Assembly: GCF_005484965.1 (NCBI RefSeq)
Contig: NZ_CP034036.1
Coordinates: forward strand, 2,728,001-2,792,000
Length of the DNA stretch: 64,000 bases
Reading direction: 5' to 3'
Origin: Brenneria nigrifluens DSM 30175 = ATCC 13028
GTDB lineage: Bacteria; Pseudomonadota; Gammaproteobacteria; Enterobacterales; Enterobacteriaceae
Position 1 is the stretch's first letter; every line of letters begins with the position of its first letter. Shown here in pieces: positions 1 to 8,683 of the stretch. The notes under the pieces are model-generated. The model did not search any database and was not told the origin of the DNA. It was given only the letters and a program-made list of their open reading frames with translations. The translations under genes were made by a program, and so were the position numbers.

Positions 1-1747
1 ATTCGCCGAACTGCATTTTATGTAATTGGGAATAGGCGCCGTTTTTCTCCAACAGCGCGGCGTGTTCGCCACGCTCGATAATGCGCCCGTCTTCAACCAC
101 CAGAATCTCATCGGCTTTCTCAATGGTGGATAGCCGGTGGGCGATAACCAGCGCGGTGCGATCGCGCTGCAACTCATCCAGCGCCGCCTGAATCGCCCGC
201 TCCGACTCGGTATCCAGCGCCGAGGTCGCCTCATCCAATACCAGAATAGGACAGTCGCGCAGCAATGCGCGGGCGATGGCGATGCGCTGACGCTGTCCGC
301 CGGACAGCAGGACGCCGTTTTCGCCGATCATGGTGTCCAGGCCGTTTTCCATCTTGCTGATGAAATCCATGGCGTGGGCCATTTGCGCCGCGCGCTCCAC
401 CTCTTCCCGGCTATAGCGATCGCTGCATGCATAGGCGATATTGTTGGCGATGGTATCATTGAACAGGTGTACATTCTGCGACACCAGCGCCACCTGGTTG
501 CGCAGGGATGACAACTTGTATTCCCGCAGATCGTGCCCGTCCAGCAGAATTTCGCCGGATTGAATGTCATAAAAGCGGGTGATCAGATTGGCAATGGTGG
601 ATTTGCCCGATCCCGAGCGTCCGACCAGCGCCACGGTTTTACCGGGCGGAATATGCAGACTGACATTTTTCAGCGCCAGATTTTCTCTTCCCGCATAGGC
701 GAAATCCACGTTACGGAATTCAAGATCCCCCTTGACCCGCTCTATCTCCAGCTTGCCGGTATCTTTTTCCTGCTCCATATCCAGAATGGCGAACAGCGTC
801 TGACAGGCCGCCATGCCGCGCTGGAACTGGGCGTTGACGTTGGTCAGCGACTTTAACGGCCGCATCAGCGCAATCATGGAGGAGAAGACCACGGTAATCG
901 TCCCGGCGGTCAGGGTATCCATCACGCTGGGGAAACTGGCGGCATACAGCACAAAGGCCAGCGCCAGCGAAGCGATCAACTGGATGATGGGATCGGAAAT
1001 GGAGGAGGCGGAGACCAGTTTCATCCCCTGCTGGCGCATGCGGTTGCTGACCTTGTTGAAACGCTGCACTTCCGCATCCTGACCGCCGAAAATCAGCACT
1101 TCCTTATGCCCTTTCAACATCTGTTCCGCGCTGGTGGTCACCAGCCCCATCGTATCCTGCATATTTTTGCTGATATTACGGAAACGTTTGGAGACCAGCC
1201 GGATAGCCATCGACACAATCGGCGCAATCACAATCAGGATCAGCGACAACTGCCAGCTGTAATAGAACATCAGGATAAAGAGGCCGATTATCGATGCCCC
1301 TTCCCTGACCACGGTAATCAAGGCGTTCGACGACGAGGCAGCGACCTGTTCGGAGTCGTAGGTAATACGGGACAACAGCGTTCCGGTGGACTGCTGGTCG
1401 AAAAAGGTCACCGGCATGCCCATAATATGGCTGAATAAGCGGCGACGCATGCCCATAACCACTTTGCCCGACACCCAGGCCACGCAGTAACTGGAAACAA
1501 AACCCGAGGCGCCGCGCATCAGCATCAGCCCGATGACTACCAGCGGCATCCATACCAGAACGGAACGATCGGCTTTACCAAATCCTTCATCCAGCAGGGG
1601 CTTAAGCAGAGATAGCATTAAGGTGTCGCCGGCCGCATTAATCACCAGCGCGATCGCGGCTACAATCAGCCCCGCTTTAAAAGGAGAGATCATCGGCCAT
1701 AGGCGACGAAACGTCTGCCAGGTGGAGAGATCTTTATCATTCAGCAT
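1..1747 (-). CDS. msbA: Lipid A export ABC transporter/permease MsbA
   Basis: Inner-membrane homodimeric ABC exporter that flips core-lipid A from the cytoplasmic to the periplasmic leaflet. The reading frame holds 582 codons, the full E. coli length. It ends in KMQFGE at the left edge, so only the stop codon lies outside the window. It is a fused transporter: an N-terminal six-helix membrane domain is followed by an ATPase domain with Walker A GRSGSGKST, signature LSGGQRQR and Walker B ILVLDEATSALD. The start ATG gives MLNDKDLSTWQ, which aligns with the E. coli N terminus. comEC lies 37 bp upstream on the same strand, matching the E. coli ycaI-msbA-lpxK order, so co-transcription is likely. 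lpxK would be expected just left of the window. Confidence 0.97.
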   Translation of the reverse strand, partial: MLNDKDLSTWQTFRRLWPMISPFKAGLIVAAIALVINAAGDTLMLSLLKPLLDEGFGKADRSVLVWMPLVVIGLMLMRGASGFVSSYCVAWVSGKVVMGMRRRLFSHIMGMPVTFFDQQSTGTLLSRITYDSEQVAASSSNALITVVREGASIIGLFILMFYYSWQLSLILIVIAPIVSMAIRLVSKRFRNISKNMQDTMGLVTTSAEQMLKGHKEVLIFGGQDAEVQRFNKVSNRMRQQGMKLVSASSISDPIIQLIASLALAFVLYAASFPSVMDTLTAGTITVVFSSMIALMRPLKSLTNVNAQFQRGMAACQTLFAILDMEQEKDTGKLEIERVKGDLEFRNVDFAYAGRENLALKNVSLHIPPGKTVALVGRSGSGKSTIANLITRFYDIQSGEILLDGHDLREYKLSSLRNQVALVSQNVHLFNDTIANNIAYACSDRYSREEVERAAQMAHAMDFISKMENGLDTMIGENGVLLSGGQRQRIAIARALLRDCPILVLDEATSALDTESERAIQAALDELQRDRTALVIAHRLSTIEKADEILVVEDGRIIERGEHAALLEKNGAYSQLHKMQFGE

Positions 1748-1784
1748 GCAATAAACCTGAGCCAGAAAGAAATAGCCGCCTATT

Positions 1785-4067
1785 TTACTCATTATCCCGC
1801 CATACGCCAAACCACCGATGATACCAACGCGGCGATATTTGCTCTCTAAAACGCAGTATTTGCCATGAATCGTTGAAAAAACGCGCGCTCAACTGCCCGG
1901 AGGTCGCCGTATCGAACCAGGTATGACCATGCCGGCGATAGCGTTTCACCACCCTGGCGGCAGGGAGTCGCCACGGGGTATAGCGGGCGACGGAGGCGGC
2001 GGCGCGCGGCGCGGCGACCGCCCGGATAAAAGGCGCAGTGGAGGAAGTGCCGCTGCCGTGATGGGGAATTTGTAACAAATCCGCAGCCAGTTCATTTCTA
2101 TGCCATTTTATCAGCGCCCGCTCCGCTTCGGCTTCAATATCCCCGGTCAGTAAAACGCGGTATTTGCCGTCATCGACGCGCACCACGCAGGAGTCATTAT
2201 TCTCCGCCTGCTCAACCTGGGATAGCGGCCACAGTACGGTAAAAGTCAGCCCCTGCCAGCGCCAGCCGGCTCCCCGCCGGCACGGCAGATGCCCCGCCTG
2301 GCGGAACGAACTGTAAATTTCCGCCTGCGGGTATGCCGCTTTTGCCGACGCCAGTCCGCCGATATGATCCATATGGCTATGGCTGAGAATGATTTTTTCC
2401 GCCGCCAGTCCGCGCCAGCGCAGGTAAGGCAGTATTTCTCTGGTCGCCATGTCGCCGCCGTCCCAGCGGTTGCCGGTATCGTACAGCACCGCTTTTCCGT
2501 TGCGCTCAATCACCACCGCCAGCCCGTGACCGACGTCCAGCATATCGACGCGCCAGTTCGGTTCGTCGGTTTTTAGGCGCGACGCCGCCAGCAGAACGAT
2601 CAGCGTCACCACCCCGGCCGGATAATATCGCCACCAGGCAAAGCGCCAGATCGCCACGCTCAGCCATCCGGCCAGGCTGCCGATAAGCAGCGTGGCGTCC
2701 AGATTCACCCATCCCGCCTCCATGGCGGTCAGCGGCATAAATACCGCTCGCAGCGACAGATCCGCCAGCCACCACAGCCAGTAATTCAGCGCGGTGAGAT
2801 ACATCGCCGGCAGCGCCAGTAGCACCAAAGGCGTGGTGATAAAGGATACGATTGGCACCGCCCACAGATTTGCCGGCAGCGACGTCAGGCTGACGCCGTG
2901 AAATATGCTCAGTTGCAGCGGCATCAATAGCAGCGTGATGCCGGCTTGCAGATGCAGCCAGCGCAGCCAGAGCCAGCCGAACCCGGTCCGGCACCGTCGG
3001 GGCAATGGCGCCCACTGAAACCAGAAAATCAGCGACGCCACCGCCAGGCAGGAGAGCCAGAAGCTGTCGGACAGCACGCTGAGCGGATCGCCCACCAGAA
3101 TAAGCGCCACGCACCACAGCCATACCTGCCAGGGTGAACAGAGTACGCCGCGCAGGCGCAGCGCAATCCATACGCTGAGCGCCAATGCGGCTCTGACCGC
3201 CGGCGGATTTCCGCCGGCCAGCCACACATATCCCCACGCCACCATCCCGCCGACCAATAAGGGAAACCGATAACCAATGCGCCGCGCGGGCAAAAGATAT
3301 TGCATTCCCCGCGCCGCGCCCCAGCCAAATAAGGCGGCAAGCGCAATATGCAGCCCGGAAATGGCCATCAGATGCATGGTGCCGGTTTTTTGCAGCGTAG
3401 TTTTTGTCTCGGGGCTGACGGTTTTCATTTCTCCAAAAGTCAGCGCCAGTAAAATTGCGCGCCACGGCAGCGTGATGACCTGTTGCTCCGCCTGGGAAAT
3501 AATGCGCTGGCGCAGATCGCAGGAGGCCTCTATCGCCTGCGCCGAGACTATTTTTCCGGCCAACGGCTGGCGTTTCGCTATCGCCCAGCGTTGGCTGTCG
3601 AATCCCCCTTGATTCAGGCGACTGTGCACCGGACGAAAACGGGCGGCGACCGACCAGCGCTGGCCGCCGCACCAGTTGCGCATACTATGTGACAACGTCA
3701 CCTGGGCATAAAGCGGCGGAAATACCCGGCGCTGATTGATTTTTTCCACTCTCACCACCGCCCGCGGTTCATCAAATTCGGCGAAGCGGATACTGGTGAT
3801 GGTTACCACGGCGCTCATCGTACGCTGGGTCGCCTGCTCGATCTGTTGCAATACTGTTTGCGCCGTCAACCCCGCCCAGCAAAAGCTGAAAAGCGTAATC
3901 GCCGTTATCCGCCACGGATAGCCCCGGCTTTTCAGCGCCGTCACCACCGCCAGGAGTCCCGCGCCGTATAGCAGGGTGCGGGGAGGAATTTGCGGCAGGA
4001 TCAGCAAGGGCAAAATACCGAGGATCGCCGCCATCGCGAGGGTGCTTACGGATAGTCTGCTCATCAT
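1785..4067 (-). CDS. comEC: ComEC/Rec2-family DNA uptake channel protein (YcaI)
   Basis: Polytopic inner-membrane protein of 760 residues, the usual size of the ComEC/Rec2 family. These proteins form the channel that carries single-stranded DNA into the cytoplasm in competent bacteria. The order is several N-terminal hydrophobic helices, a soluble OB-like segment, a long competence membrane domain in the middle (including LMAISGLHIALAALFG), and a C-terminal metallo-beta-lactamase-like domain with the metal motif HSHMDHIGG and a later HHGSG. MM at the start gives two adjacent possible start codons. In E. coli this gene (ycaI) follows ihfB; here yeeX is the upstream neighbour, 265 bp away. No other competence gene is in view, so natural transformation cannot be inferred. 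Confidence 0.95.
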   Translation of the reverse strand: MMSRLSVSTLAMAAILGILPLLILPQIPPRTLLYGAGLLAVVTALKSRGYPWRITAITLFSFCWAGLTAQTVLQQIEQATQRTMSAVVTITSIRFAEFDEPRAVVRVEKINQRRVFPPLYAQVTLSHSMRNWCGGQRWSVAARFRPVHSRLNQGGFDSQRWAIAKRQPLAGKIVSAQAIEASCDLRQRIISQAEQQVITLPWRAILLALTFGEMKTVSPETKTTLQKTGTMHLMAISGLHIALAALFGWGAARGMQYLLPARRIGYRFPLLVGGMVAWGYVWLAGGNPPAVRAALALSVWIALRLRGVLCSPWQVWLWCVALILVGDPLSVLSDSFWLSCLAVASLIFWFQWAPLPRRCRTGFGWLWLRWLHLQAGITLLLMPLQLSIFHGVSLTSLPANLWAVPIVSFITTPLVLLALPAMYLTALNYWLWWLADLSLRAVFMPLTAMEAGWVNLDATLLIGSLAGWLSVAIWRFAWWRYYPAGVVTLIVLLAASRLKTDEPNWRVDMLDVGHGLAVVIERNGKAVLYDTGNRWDGGDMATREILPYLRWRGLAAEKIILSHSHMDHIGGLASAKAAYPQAEIYSSFRQAGHLPCRRGAGWRWQGLTFTVLWPLSQVEQAENNDSCVVRVDDGKYRVLLTGDIEAEAERALIKWHRNELAADLLQIPHHGSGTSSTAPFIRAVAAPRAAASVARYTPWRLPAARVVKRYRRHGHTWFDTATSGQLSARFFNDSWQILRFREQISPRWYHRWFGVWRDNE

Positions 4068-4332
4068 CCCGCCGGCCTGGCGCTATTGCTGGAAGCAGGG
4101 ATCTTGCTACATCATCGGCCTGCCGCGCAGGTTAAAAATTCATCCGCGGAACGGGGCGCGCAGGCAATGTTTTCCGTTGCAGAAAATTACATCCGGCATA
4201 GGGCGCTTATCCGGCTTTGGGCGATAAAACGCCTCGCCGGCGTGGCGCGGGCAACAGCATAAAAGAGTGAAGTTCAGGGGGTAAAACGACCAGGGACCGC
4301 CGGCGCGATCCCTATTTTCCAGCGGGGATGGG

Positions 4333-4650
4333 TTATTTCACTTCACCCATGGCTTTCAGCTTCTTGGACAATTCGCGACGCTCTTTCGACAGGTCGGCAT
4401 TTTTAATGATGTAATCATCAACGCGGTCTTCATAATCGCTGCGCATGCTGGCGATAATTCCCTGAATATCCTCAATGGTCATGCCGGGCTTGATATACTC
4501 GCTCAGGTTGTCGAGCAGCAGAACGCGCTTTTGGTTATCACGAATTTTCTTTTCGTTATCAATGATTTCGCGTTGCAGTTTATTTTTACGACGAAACATG
4601 CGTACAAACTCCAGAACATCCTGGAAACAAGGCTTAGTATCCTTATCCAT
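4333..4650 (-). CDS. yeeX: DUF496 family protein YeeX
   Basis: Small, highly charged, mostly helical protein of 105 residues with no signal peptide or membrane segment. It is nearly identical to E. coli YeeX through FRRKNKLQREI, IRDNQKRVLLLDNLS and YEDRVDDYIIKNA, and the heptad-like charge pattern suggests coiled coil. Function is not established. The start at MDKDTKP is preferred over an upstream in-frame start because it matches the family N terminus and has AAGGG about seven bases upstream. In E. coli yeeX sits near sbcB and the his operon, and here it marks the left border of a block holding those same genes. The 265 bp between it and comEC shows no gene or clear structured element. Confidence 0.93.
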   Translation of the reverse strand: MDKDTKPCFQDVLEFVRMFRRKNKLQREIIDNEKKIRDNQKRVLLLDNLSEYIKPGMTIEDIQGIIASMRSDYEDRVDDYIIKNADLSKERRELSKKLKAMGEVK

Positions 4651-4748
4651 TTTTCTACCCTTACTTAAGTCAAACACAAATTCTCTATATGCTAACCATA
4701 CAGGTTAGCAGCTATCGGCGACAAGATGGTTTTCTCCGAATAGATTAA

Positions 4749-5507
4749 TTATCGATAATACACGGCGATACGTTGATTACGCACCTGCTCGATGGCCACC
4801 TCGGTATCGAAGATATCTTCCAGTATCGCGGGAACCATGATCTCTTCCGGTTTACCGCTGTAGATAATCTGACCGTTGCGCATGGCGATAATATGGTCGG
4901 AATAGGCGGAGGCGAAATTGATGTCGTGGATAACCAGAACAATGGTTTTTCCCAGTTCATCCGCGGCGCGGCGGATCTGCTTCATCATCGCCACCGCATG
5001 TTTCATATCCAGATTATTCAGCGGTTCGTCCAGCAGCACGTATTCGGTATCCTGGCATAATACCATCGCCACATAGGCGCGCTGCCGCTGCCCGCCGGAA
5101 AGCTCATCCAGAAAACGATCCCGGAATTCGGTCAGGTGGAGAAACGCCATCGCCGCCTCAATGCGTTGACGATCGTCGGCGTTCAGGCGCCCTTTGGTAT
5201 AGGGATAGCGGCCGAATCCCACCAAATCGGCGACGGTTAACCGGCTGGTAAACTGGTTCTCCTGGCGCAGCACCGACAGACAGGTCGCCAGTTTATCGCT
5301 GGGCGTGGTCGCCACATCCATGCCGTTGACGCAGACCCGGCCGCGATCGGCCGGCAATAAACGACTGATGATGGATAAAAGCGTCGATTTCCCTGCGCCG
5401 TTAGGGCCGATAATTGAGGTAACGCCCCCGCGGGGAATGGTGGCCGTCACCTCTTTTAATACCGCCACATTATTGTAGGTTTTAGTTACATTGCCGATCT
5501 CAATCAC
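4749..5507 (-). CDS. Iron-siderophore ABC transporter, ATP-binding protein
   Basis: Cytoplasmic ATPase of a FecCD-type importer, 252 residues. It has Walker A GPNGAGKST (about residues 34-42), signature LSGGQRQR, Walker B YVLLDEPLNNLD and a switch-histidine segment VIHDINFA. The sequence looks closest to the VctC/CeuD/YclP/FatE branch that serves catecholate or related ferric siderophores, rather than FepC or FhuC. That subgroup call is from memory of the family and is moderate. It is the last gene of a four-gene operon, and its start overlaps the stop of the second permease by 4 bp, which points to translational coupling. The substrate cannot be told from this subunit. Confidence 0.93.
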   Translation of the reverse strand: MIEIGNVTKTYNNVAVLKEVTATIPRGGVTSIIGPNGAGKSTLLSIISRLLPADRGRVCVNGMDVATTPSDKLATCLSVLRQENQFTSRLTVADLVGFGRYPYTKGRLNADDRQRIEAAMAFLHLTEFRDRFLDELSGGQRQRAYVAMVLCQDTEYVLLDEPLNNLDMKHAVAMMKQIRRAADELGKTIVLVIHDINFASAYSDHIIAMRNGQIIYSGKPEEIMVPAILEDIFDTEVAIEQVRNQRIAVYYR

Positions 5508-6508
5508 AGGGAAACCTTCCTCAGCAACAACAAAATAAACAGTGAACCACCGATAAATTCAATGACCACGGACAATGCGCCGGACATATTCAATAAGTGC
5601 TCAAGAATCAACTGTCCGCCGACCAGCGCGATAATGCCCAACAGAAACGCCGCCGGCAGCAAAAAGCGATGTTGGCTGGAACCGATGATCAAATACGCCA
5701 GATTGGCCACCATGAAGCCGAGAAAGGTCAACGGACCGACCAACGCCGTCGATATCGCCACCAATACAGAGACTAAAAGCAAAATCACCGTCACGCTGCG
5801 TTTGTAATCCATACCCAGGTTTATCGCGGTATTACGCCCCAGCGCCAGCACATCGAACCGAAAGCGCATGCGCCATATAACGATGCCGATAACCGCCGAG
5901 ATCGCCGCCGAAAGCCCGATCAGTTCAGGGGCCGCGCGGGTAAAGGTGGCAAACATGCGTCCCTGTAAAATGGCGAATTCATTGGGATCCAATAAGCGCT
6001 GCATCAGGTTGGCGATACTGCGAAACAGCGTGCCGCAGATGATGCCCACCAATAAAACCAGGTGCAGATTGTTACGATTGCCGGTGAACAGCCAGCGATA
6101 AAGCGCGGCGGAAAACAGTACCATCAGCAGCGCCTCAAGGAAAAACTTGCCCTGAACCCCCAAATCGGGGATGCCTTGTGGACCGAAGACGAAAATCAAG
6201 GCGGTTTGAATCAGGATGAACAGCGCTTCGAACCCCATAATCGAGGGCGTCAAAATCCGGTTATTGGTTACCGTCTGGAACAGCACCGTCGAAGCGCTGG
6301 CGGCAAACGCCACCAGCAGCATGGTGGCCAGCATCAATCCGCGATGCGTCAGAATATAACGCAGGTTACTGCCGAGACTGATGGTCATGAATATCGCCAT
6401 CACCCCCAGCGCCAGCAAGCAAAGCAGCAATAAACGATAGCGGGGGGATAGTCCCGGCTTCGCTTGCGTTATGGCCGGCGTTACCGCATTGACTTTGTTA
6501 ACTGACAT
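5504..6508 (-). CDS. Iron-siderophore ABC transporter, permease (second)
   Basis: FecCD-family inner-membrane permease of 334 residues with about nine or ten hydrophobic helices. Family landmarks are LGRNTAINLGMDYKR, the cytoplasmic coupling region, and GPLTFLGFMVANLAYLIIG, the conserved GxxxFxGxxxPN-like segment. The usual PN is replaced by AN, as is common in the CeuC/VctG type. It pairs with the other permease to make a heterodimeric channel. The gene overlaps the upstream permease by 11 bp and the ATPase by 4 bp, so the operon is tightly packed. A roughly 25-residue soluble N-terminal extension precedes the first helix. Confidence 0.92.
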   Translation of the reverse strand: MSVNKVNAVTPAITQAKPGLSPRYRLLLLCLLALGVMAIFMTISLGSNLRYILTHRGLMLATMLLVAFAASASTVLFQTVTNNRILTPSIMGFEALFILIQTALIFVFGPQGIPDLGVQGKFFLEALLMVLFSAALYRWLFTGNRNNLHLVLLVGIICGTLFRSIANLMQRLLDPNEFAILQGRMFATFTRAAPELIGLSAAISAVIGIVIWRMRFRFDVLALGRNTAINLGMDYKRSVTVILLLVSVLVAISTALVGPLTFLGFMVANLAYLIIGSSQHRFLLPAAFLLGIIALVGGQLILEHLLNMSGALSVVIEFIGGSLFILLLLRKVSL

Positions 6509-7457
6509 GGCGTTTTTTACTCAGCAGCAGGAGAAGAAAAACCATAGCCCCGATAACCCCCAGAATGACGCTGACCGGTATCTCAAAAGGATACCTAATC
6601 ACCCGCCCGATGATGTCGCACAGTAAGACCAGGCCCCCACCCAGCAGACAAACCCACGGAATGGTTTTACGCACATTATCACCGAGCAACATACTGATAA
6701 GATTAGGAACAATAAGACCAAGGAAAGGCAACGCCCCCACCACCACCACCACTACGCCGCTGATAACCGCCACGATCGCCAGGCCCAGCAGCATAACCTG
6801 CCGATAGTTAAGCCCGACGTTGACCGAAAATTCACGCCCCATACCCGCAACGGTAAACCGGTCGGCGATCCAGCAGGCGGCCAGCGTCAGGCAGCCGACC
6901 AGCCACAGCAATTCATAACGCCCCTGCAATACGCCGGAAAAATCCCCGGACTCCCAACTGCCAAGCGCCTGCAACAGATCGTAGTACATGGCGCCGAAGG
7001 TGGTGATCGCGCTGATAACCGCGCCCAGCATAATGCCCACCAGCGGCACGACCAACGCAGATTTCAGCACGACCCGTCTCAGCAACAGCATGAATAATAG
7101 CGTACCGCCCAGCGCAAACAGGCTGGCGACAATCATTTTGACAAATACGGGAGAAGAAGGCGCCAGCACCATCATGACCAGCAAGCCGAGTCCCGCTGAC
7201 TGGGTGGTTCCGGCCAATGACGGCTCCACGAAACGGTTTTGGGTCAGCAATTGCATGATCAATCCGGCCACGCTCATGGCGCTTCCCGCCAGCAGCAATG
7301 CCAGCGTACGGGGCACTCGGCTGATAAAAAAGATATCGCGCATGGACTGATCGGTCCAGACCGCCTGTATGCTCACGCGGCCAGCCCCCAGAAAGAGGCT
7401 GGCAACGATCATGACCATCAGCAGAAGAATGCTAAGCGAGAAATAAAGAGGTTTCAT
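6498..7457 (-). CDS. Iron-siderophore ABC transporter, permease (first)
   Basis: FecCD-family permease of 319 residues from the chosen start, mostly hydrophobic. It contains SRVPRTLALLLAGSAMSVAG near the N terminus (the conserved RxPR segment) and LPFLGLIVPNLISMLLGDN, which holds the canonical PN coupling motif. It would pair with the downstream permease to form the membrane channel. Two starts are possible: a GTG at 7469 with no ribosome binding site and an ATG at 7457 preceded closely by AGGG. The ATG is preferred, giving MKPLYFSLS. The gene lies 21 bp after the binding-protein gene and overlaps the next permease by 11 bp. Confidence 0.92.
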   Translation of the reverse strand: MKPLYFSLSILLLMVMIVASLFLGAGRVSIQAVWTDQSMRDIFFISRVPRTLALLLAGSAMSVAGLIMQLLTQNRFVEPSLAGTTQSAGLGLLVMMVLAPSSPVFVKMIVASLFALGGTLLFMLLLRRVVLKSALVVPLVGIMLGAVISAITTFGAMYYDLLQALGSWESGDFSGVLQGRYELLWLVGCLTLAACWIADRFTVAGMGREFSVNVGLNYRQVMLLGLAIVAVISGVVVVVVGALPFLGLIVPNLISMLLGDNVRKTIPWVCLLGGGLVLLCDIIGRVIRYPFEIPVSVILGVIGAMVFLLLLLSKKRHVS

Positions 7458-7478
7458 TGTCCCTGCCACGATCGGACG

Positions 7479-8438
7479 CTATTTTTTATCCAACGCATTA
7501 TTTACATCGGCAATCAGATTTTTATAACTTTGCAAGCCGGATGAAATATAGATCGAGGTGGAGTCCAGATAAACGATATGCTGGTGTTGCCAGGCGTTGG
7601 TTTTATGGATCAACGGATTATCAAGCACCTGACGGGCCGACTCCGCGCCGGCGCCGGTCCGACCGATAGCGCTGTCGCGATCCAGTACAAACAGCCACTC
7701 AGGATTCACGCTGAGTAAAAACTCCGACGTTACCACATTGCCGTGTCGCCCGGAGGTCGCTGCGGGGAACTCCGCGGCCTGTTTAAATCCCAACTCGTCA
7801 AAAATAAAACCAAAGCGGGATCCCGGACCGTAAGCCGACATTTTCCCGCCCGATACCATCAGCACCAGCGCGCTACCCGCACCGGCGGCCTTTTCCCGGG
7901 TTTGGGCAATCTGCTGTTTAAACTCCGCCAGCTGTTTTTTTGCCTCATCTTCCTTGCCGAAGATAGATCCCAGCTGTTCCACACGCTGGCTAAAACTGGT
8001 CATAAACTGTTTGGAATCAACATTCAGCGAGATAGTGGGCGCAATGTCGCTCAGTTTGGAGTAGGCGTCGGTGGCGCGTCCGCCCGCGATGATCAGATCG
8101 GGCTGAGCGCTGCTCAGCGCTTCATAATCAGGTTCAAACAACGTGCCGGCGTTGAGATAGTCGCCGCCCCGATATTTAGCCAAATAATCAGGGAGATGCG
8201 TACTGGTCTGCGGCACACCGGCGATGTCGATTTTCAAGGCGTCCATGGTGTCCAGAATGGCAGGATCAAAGACAATGACTTTTTTGGGATGCAGAGGCAC
8301 CTGAGTGGTTCCCTGCGCATGCTCGATACTTATCGTTTTGGCGCTCTCCGATGAGGAAACCGCCTGTTGGCAAACCGACAGCGCAAGTATTGACGCTAAC
8401 AATGTAGTCTTCACCGCACAAGCTACGTTCACCTGCAT
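7479..8438 (-). CDS. Periplasmic iron-siderophore binding protein
   Basis: Class III substrate-binding protein of 319 residues that delivers ferric siderophore to the two permeases encoded downstream. The N terminus has a basic start, a hydrophobic stretch (TLLASILALSVC) and then a Ser/Gln-rich region, typical of a secretion signal. LSVC resembles a lipobox, but valine before the cysteine is unusual, so a soluble periplasmic form is as likely. The mature part shows the TroA/BtuF-like fold marks: HPKKVIVFDPAILDTM, then PDLIIAGGRA, then a long helix. It resembles CeuE, VctP, FatB and YclQ. GGAGG lies eight bases before the ATG. A Fur-like box sits about 50-70 bp upstream. No outer-membrane receptor gene is adjacent. 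Confidence 0.92.
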   Translation of the reverse strand: MQVNVACAVKTTLLASILALSVCQQAVSSSESAKTISIEHAQGTTQVPLHPKKVIVFDPAILDTMDALKIDIAGVPQTSTHLPDYLAKYRGGDYLNAGTLFEPDYEALSSAQPDLIIAGGRATDAYSKLSDIAPTISLNVDSKQFMTSFSQRVEQLGSIFGKEDEAKKQLAEFKQQIAQTREKAAGAGSALVLMVSGGKMSAYGPGSRFGFIFDELGFKQAAEFPAATSGRHGNVVTSEFLLSVNPEWLFVLDRDSAIGRTGAGAESARQVLDNPLIHKTNAWQHQHIVYLDSTSIYISSGLQSYKNLIADVNNALDKK

Positions 8439-8489
8439 TATTTTTTCCTCCGCTGGTTATCATCGAGAGCAAAATGCCCAGACAATAAA

Positions 8490-8508
8490 GAACTTAATTA
8501 TCATTCGC
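8490..8508 (-). promoter_or_regulatory. Candidate Fur box for the siderophore ABC operon
   Basis: On the minus strand the site reads GCGAATGATAATTAAGTTC. It matches the 19-bp Fur consensus at 13 positions and contains an unbroken AATGATAAT core. It lies 52-70 bp upstream of the binding-protein start, where an iron-bound Fur repressor would block the promoter. The match was made by eye. Iron control of such operons is established for the family; here it is inference. Confidence 0.6.
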
Positions 8509-8683
8509 ATTCAAAAAAATAATTGTAACCGAGGATAATGCGCATGCCTAGCAATTATGCTTAGCCGGAATTTGACCCACATCAGGAAAGCGCCACAGAA
8601 AAGGGATTCAATGTTATCCTTGACCTATCCCAACTGTTTTGCCGAATCTGGCGCTCAGATCAATCATTTAGCTTGATATAAAT

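Noticed and set aside
2506..3672. 388-codon alternative-frame ORF within comEC
   Set aside because: It is on the same strand but out of frame with a complete ComEC. It is Arg/Gly/Ala-rich, typical of frame-shifted G+C-rich DNA.
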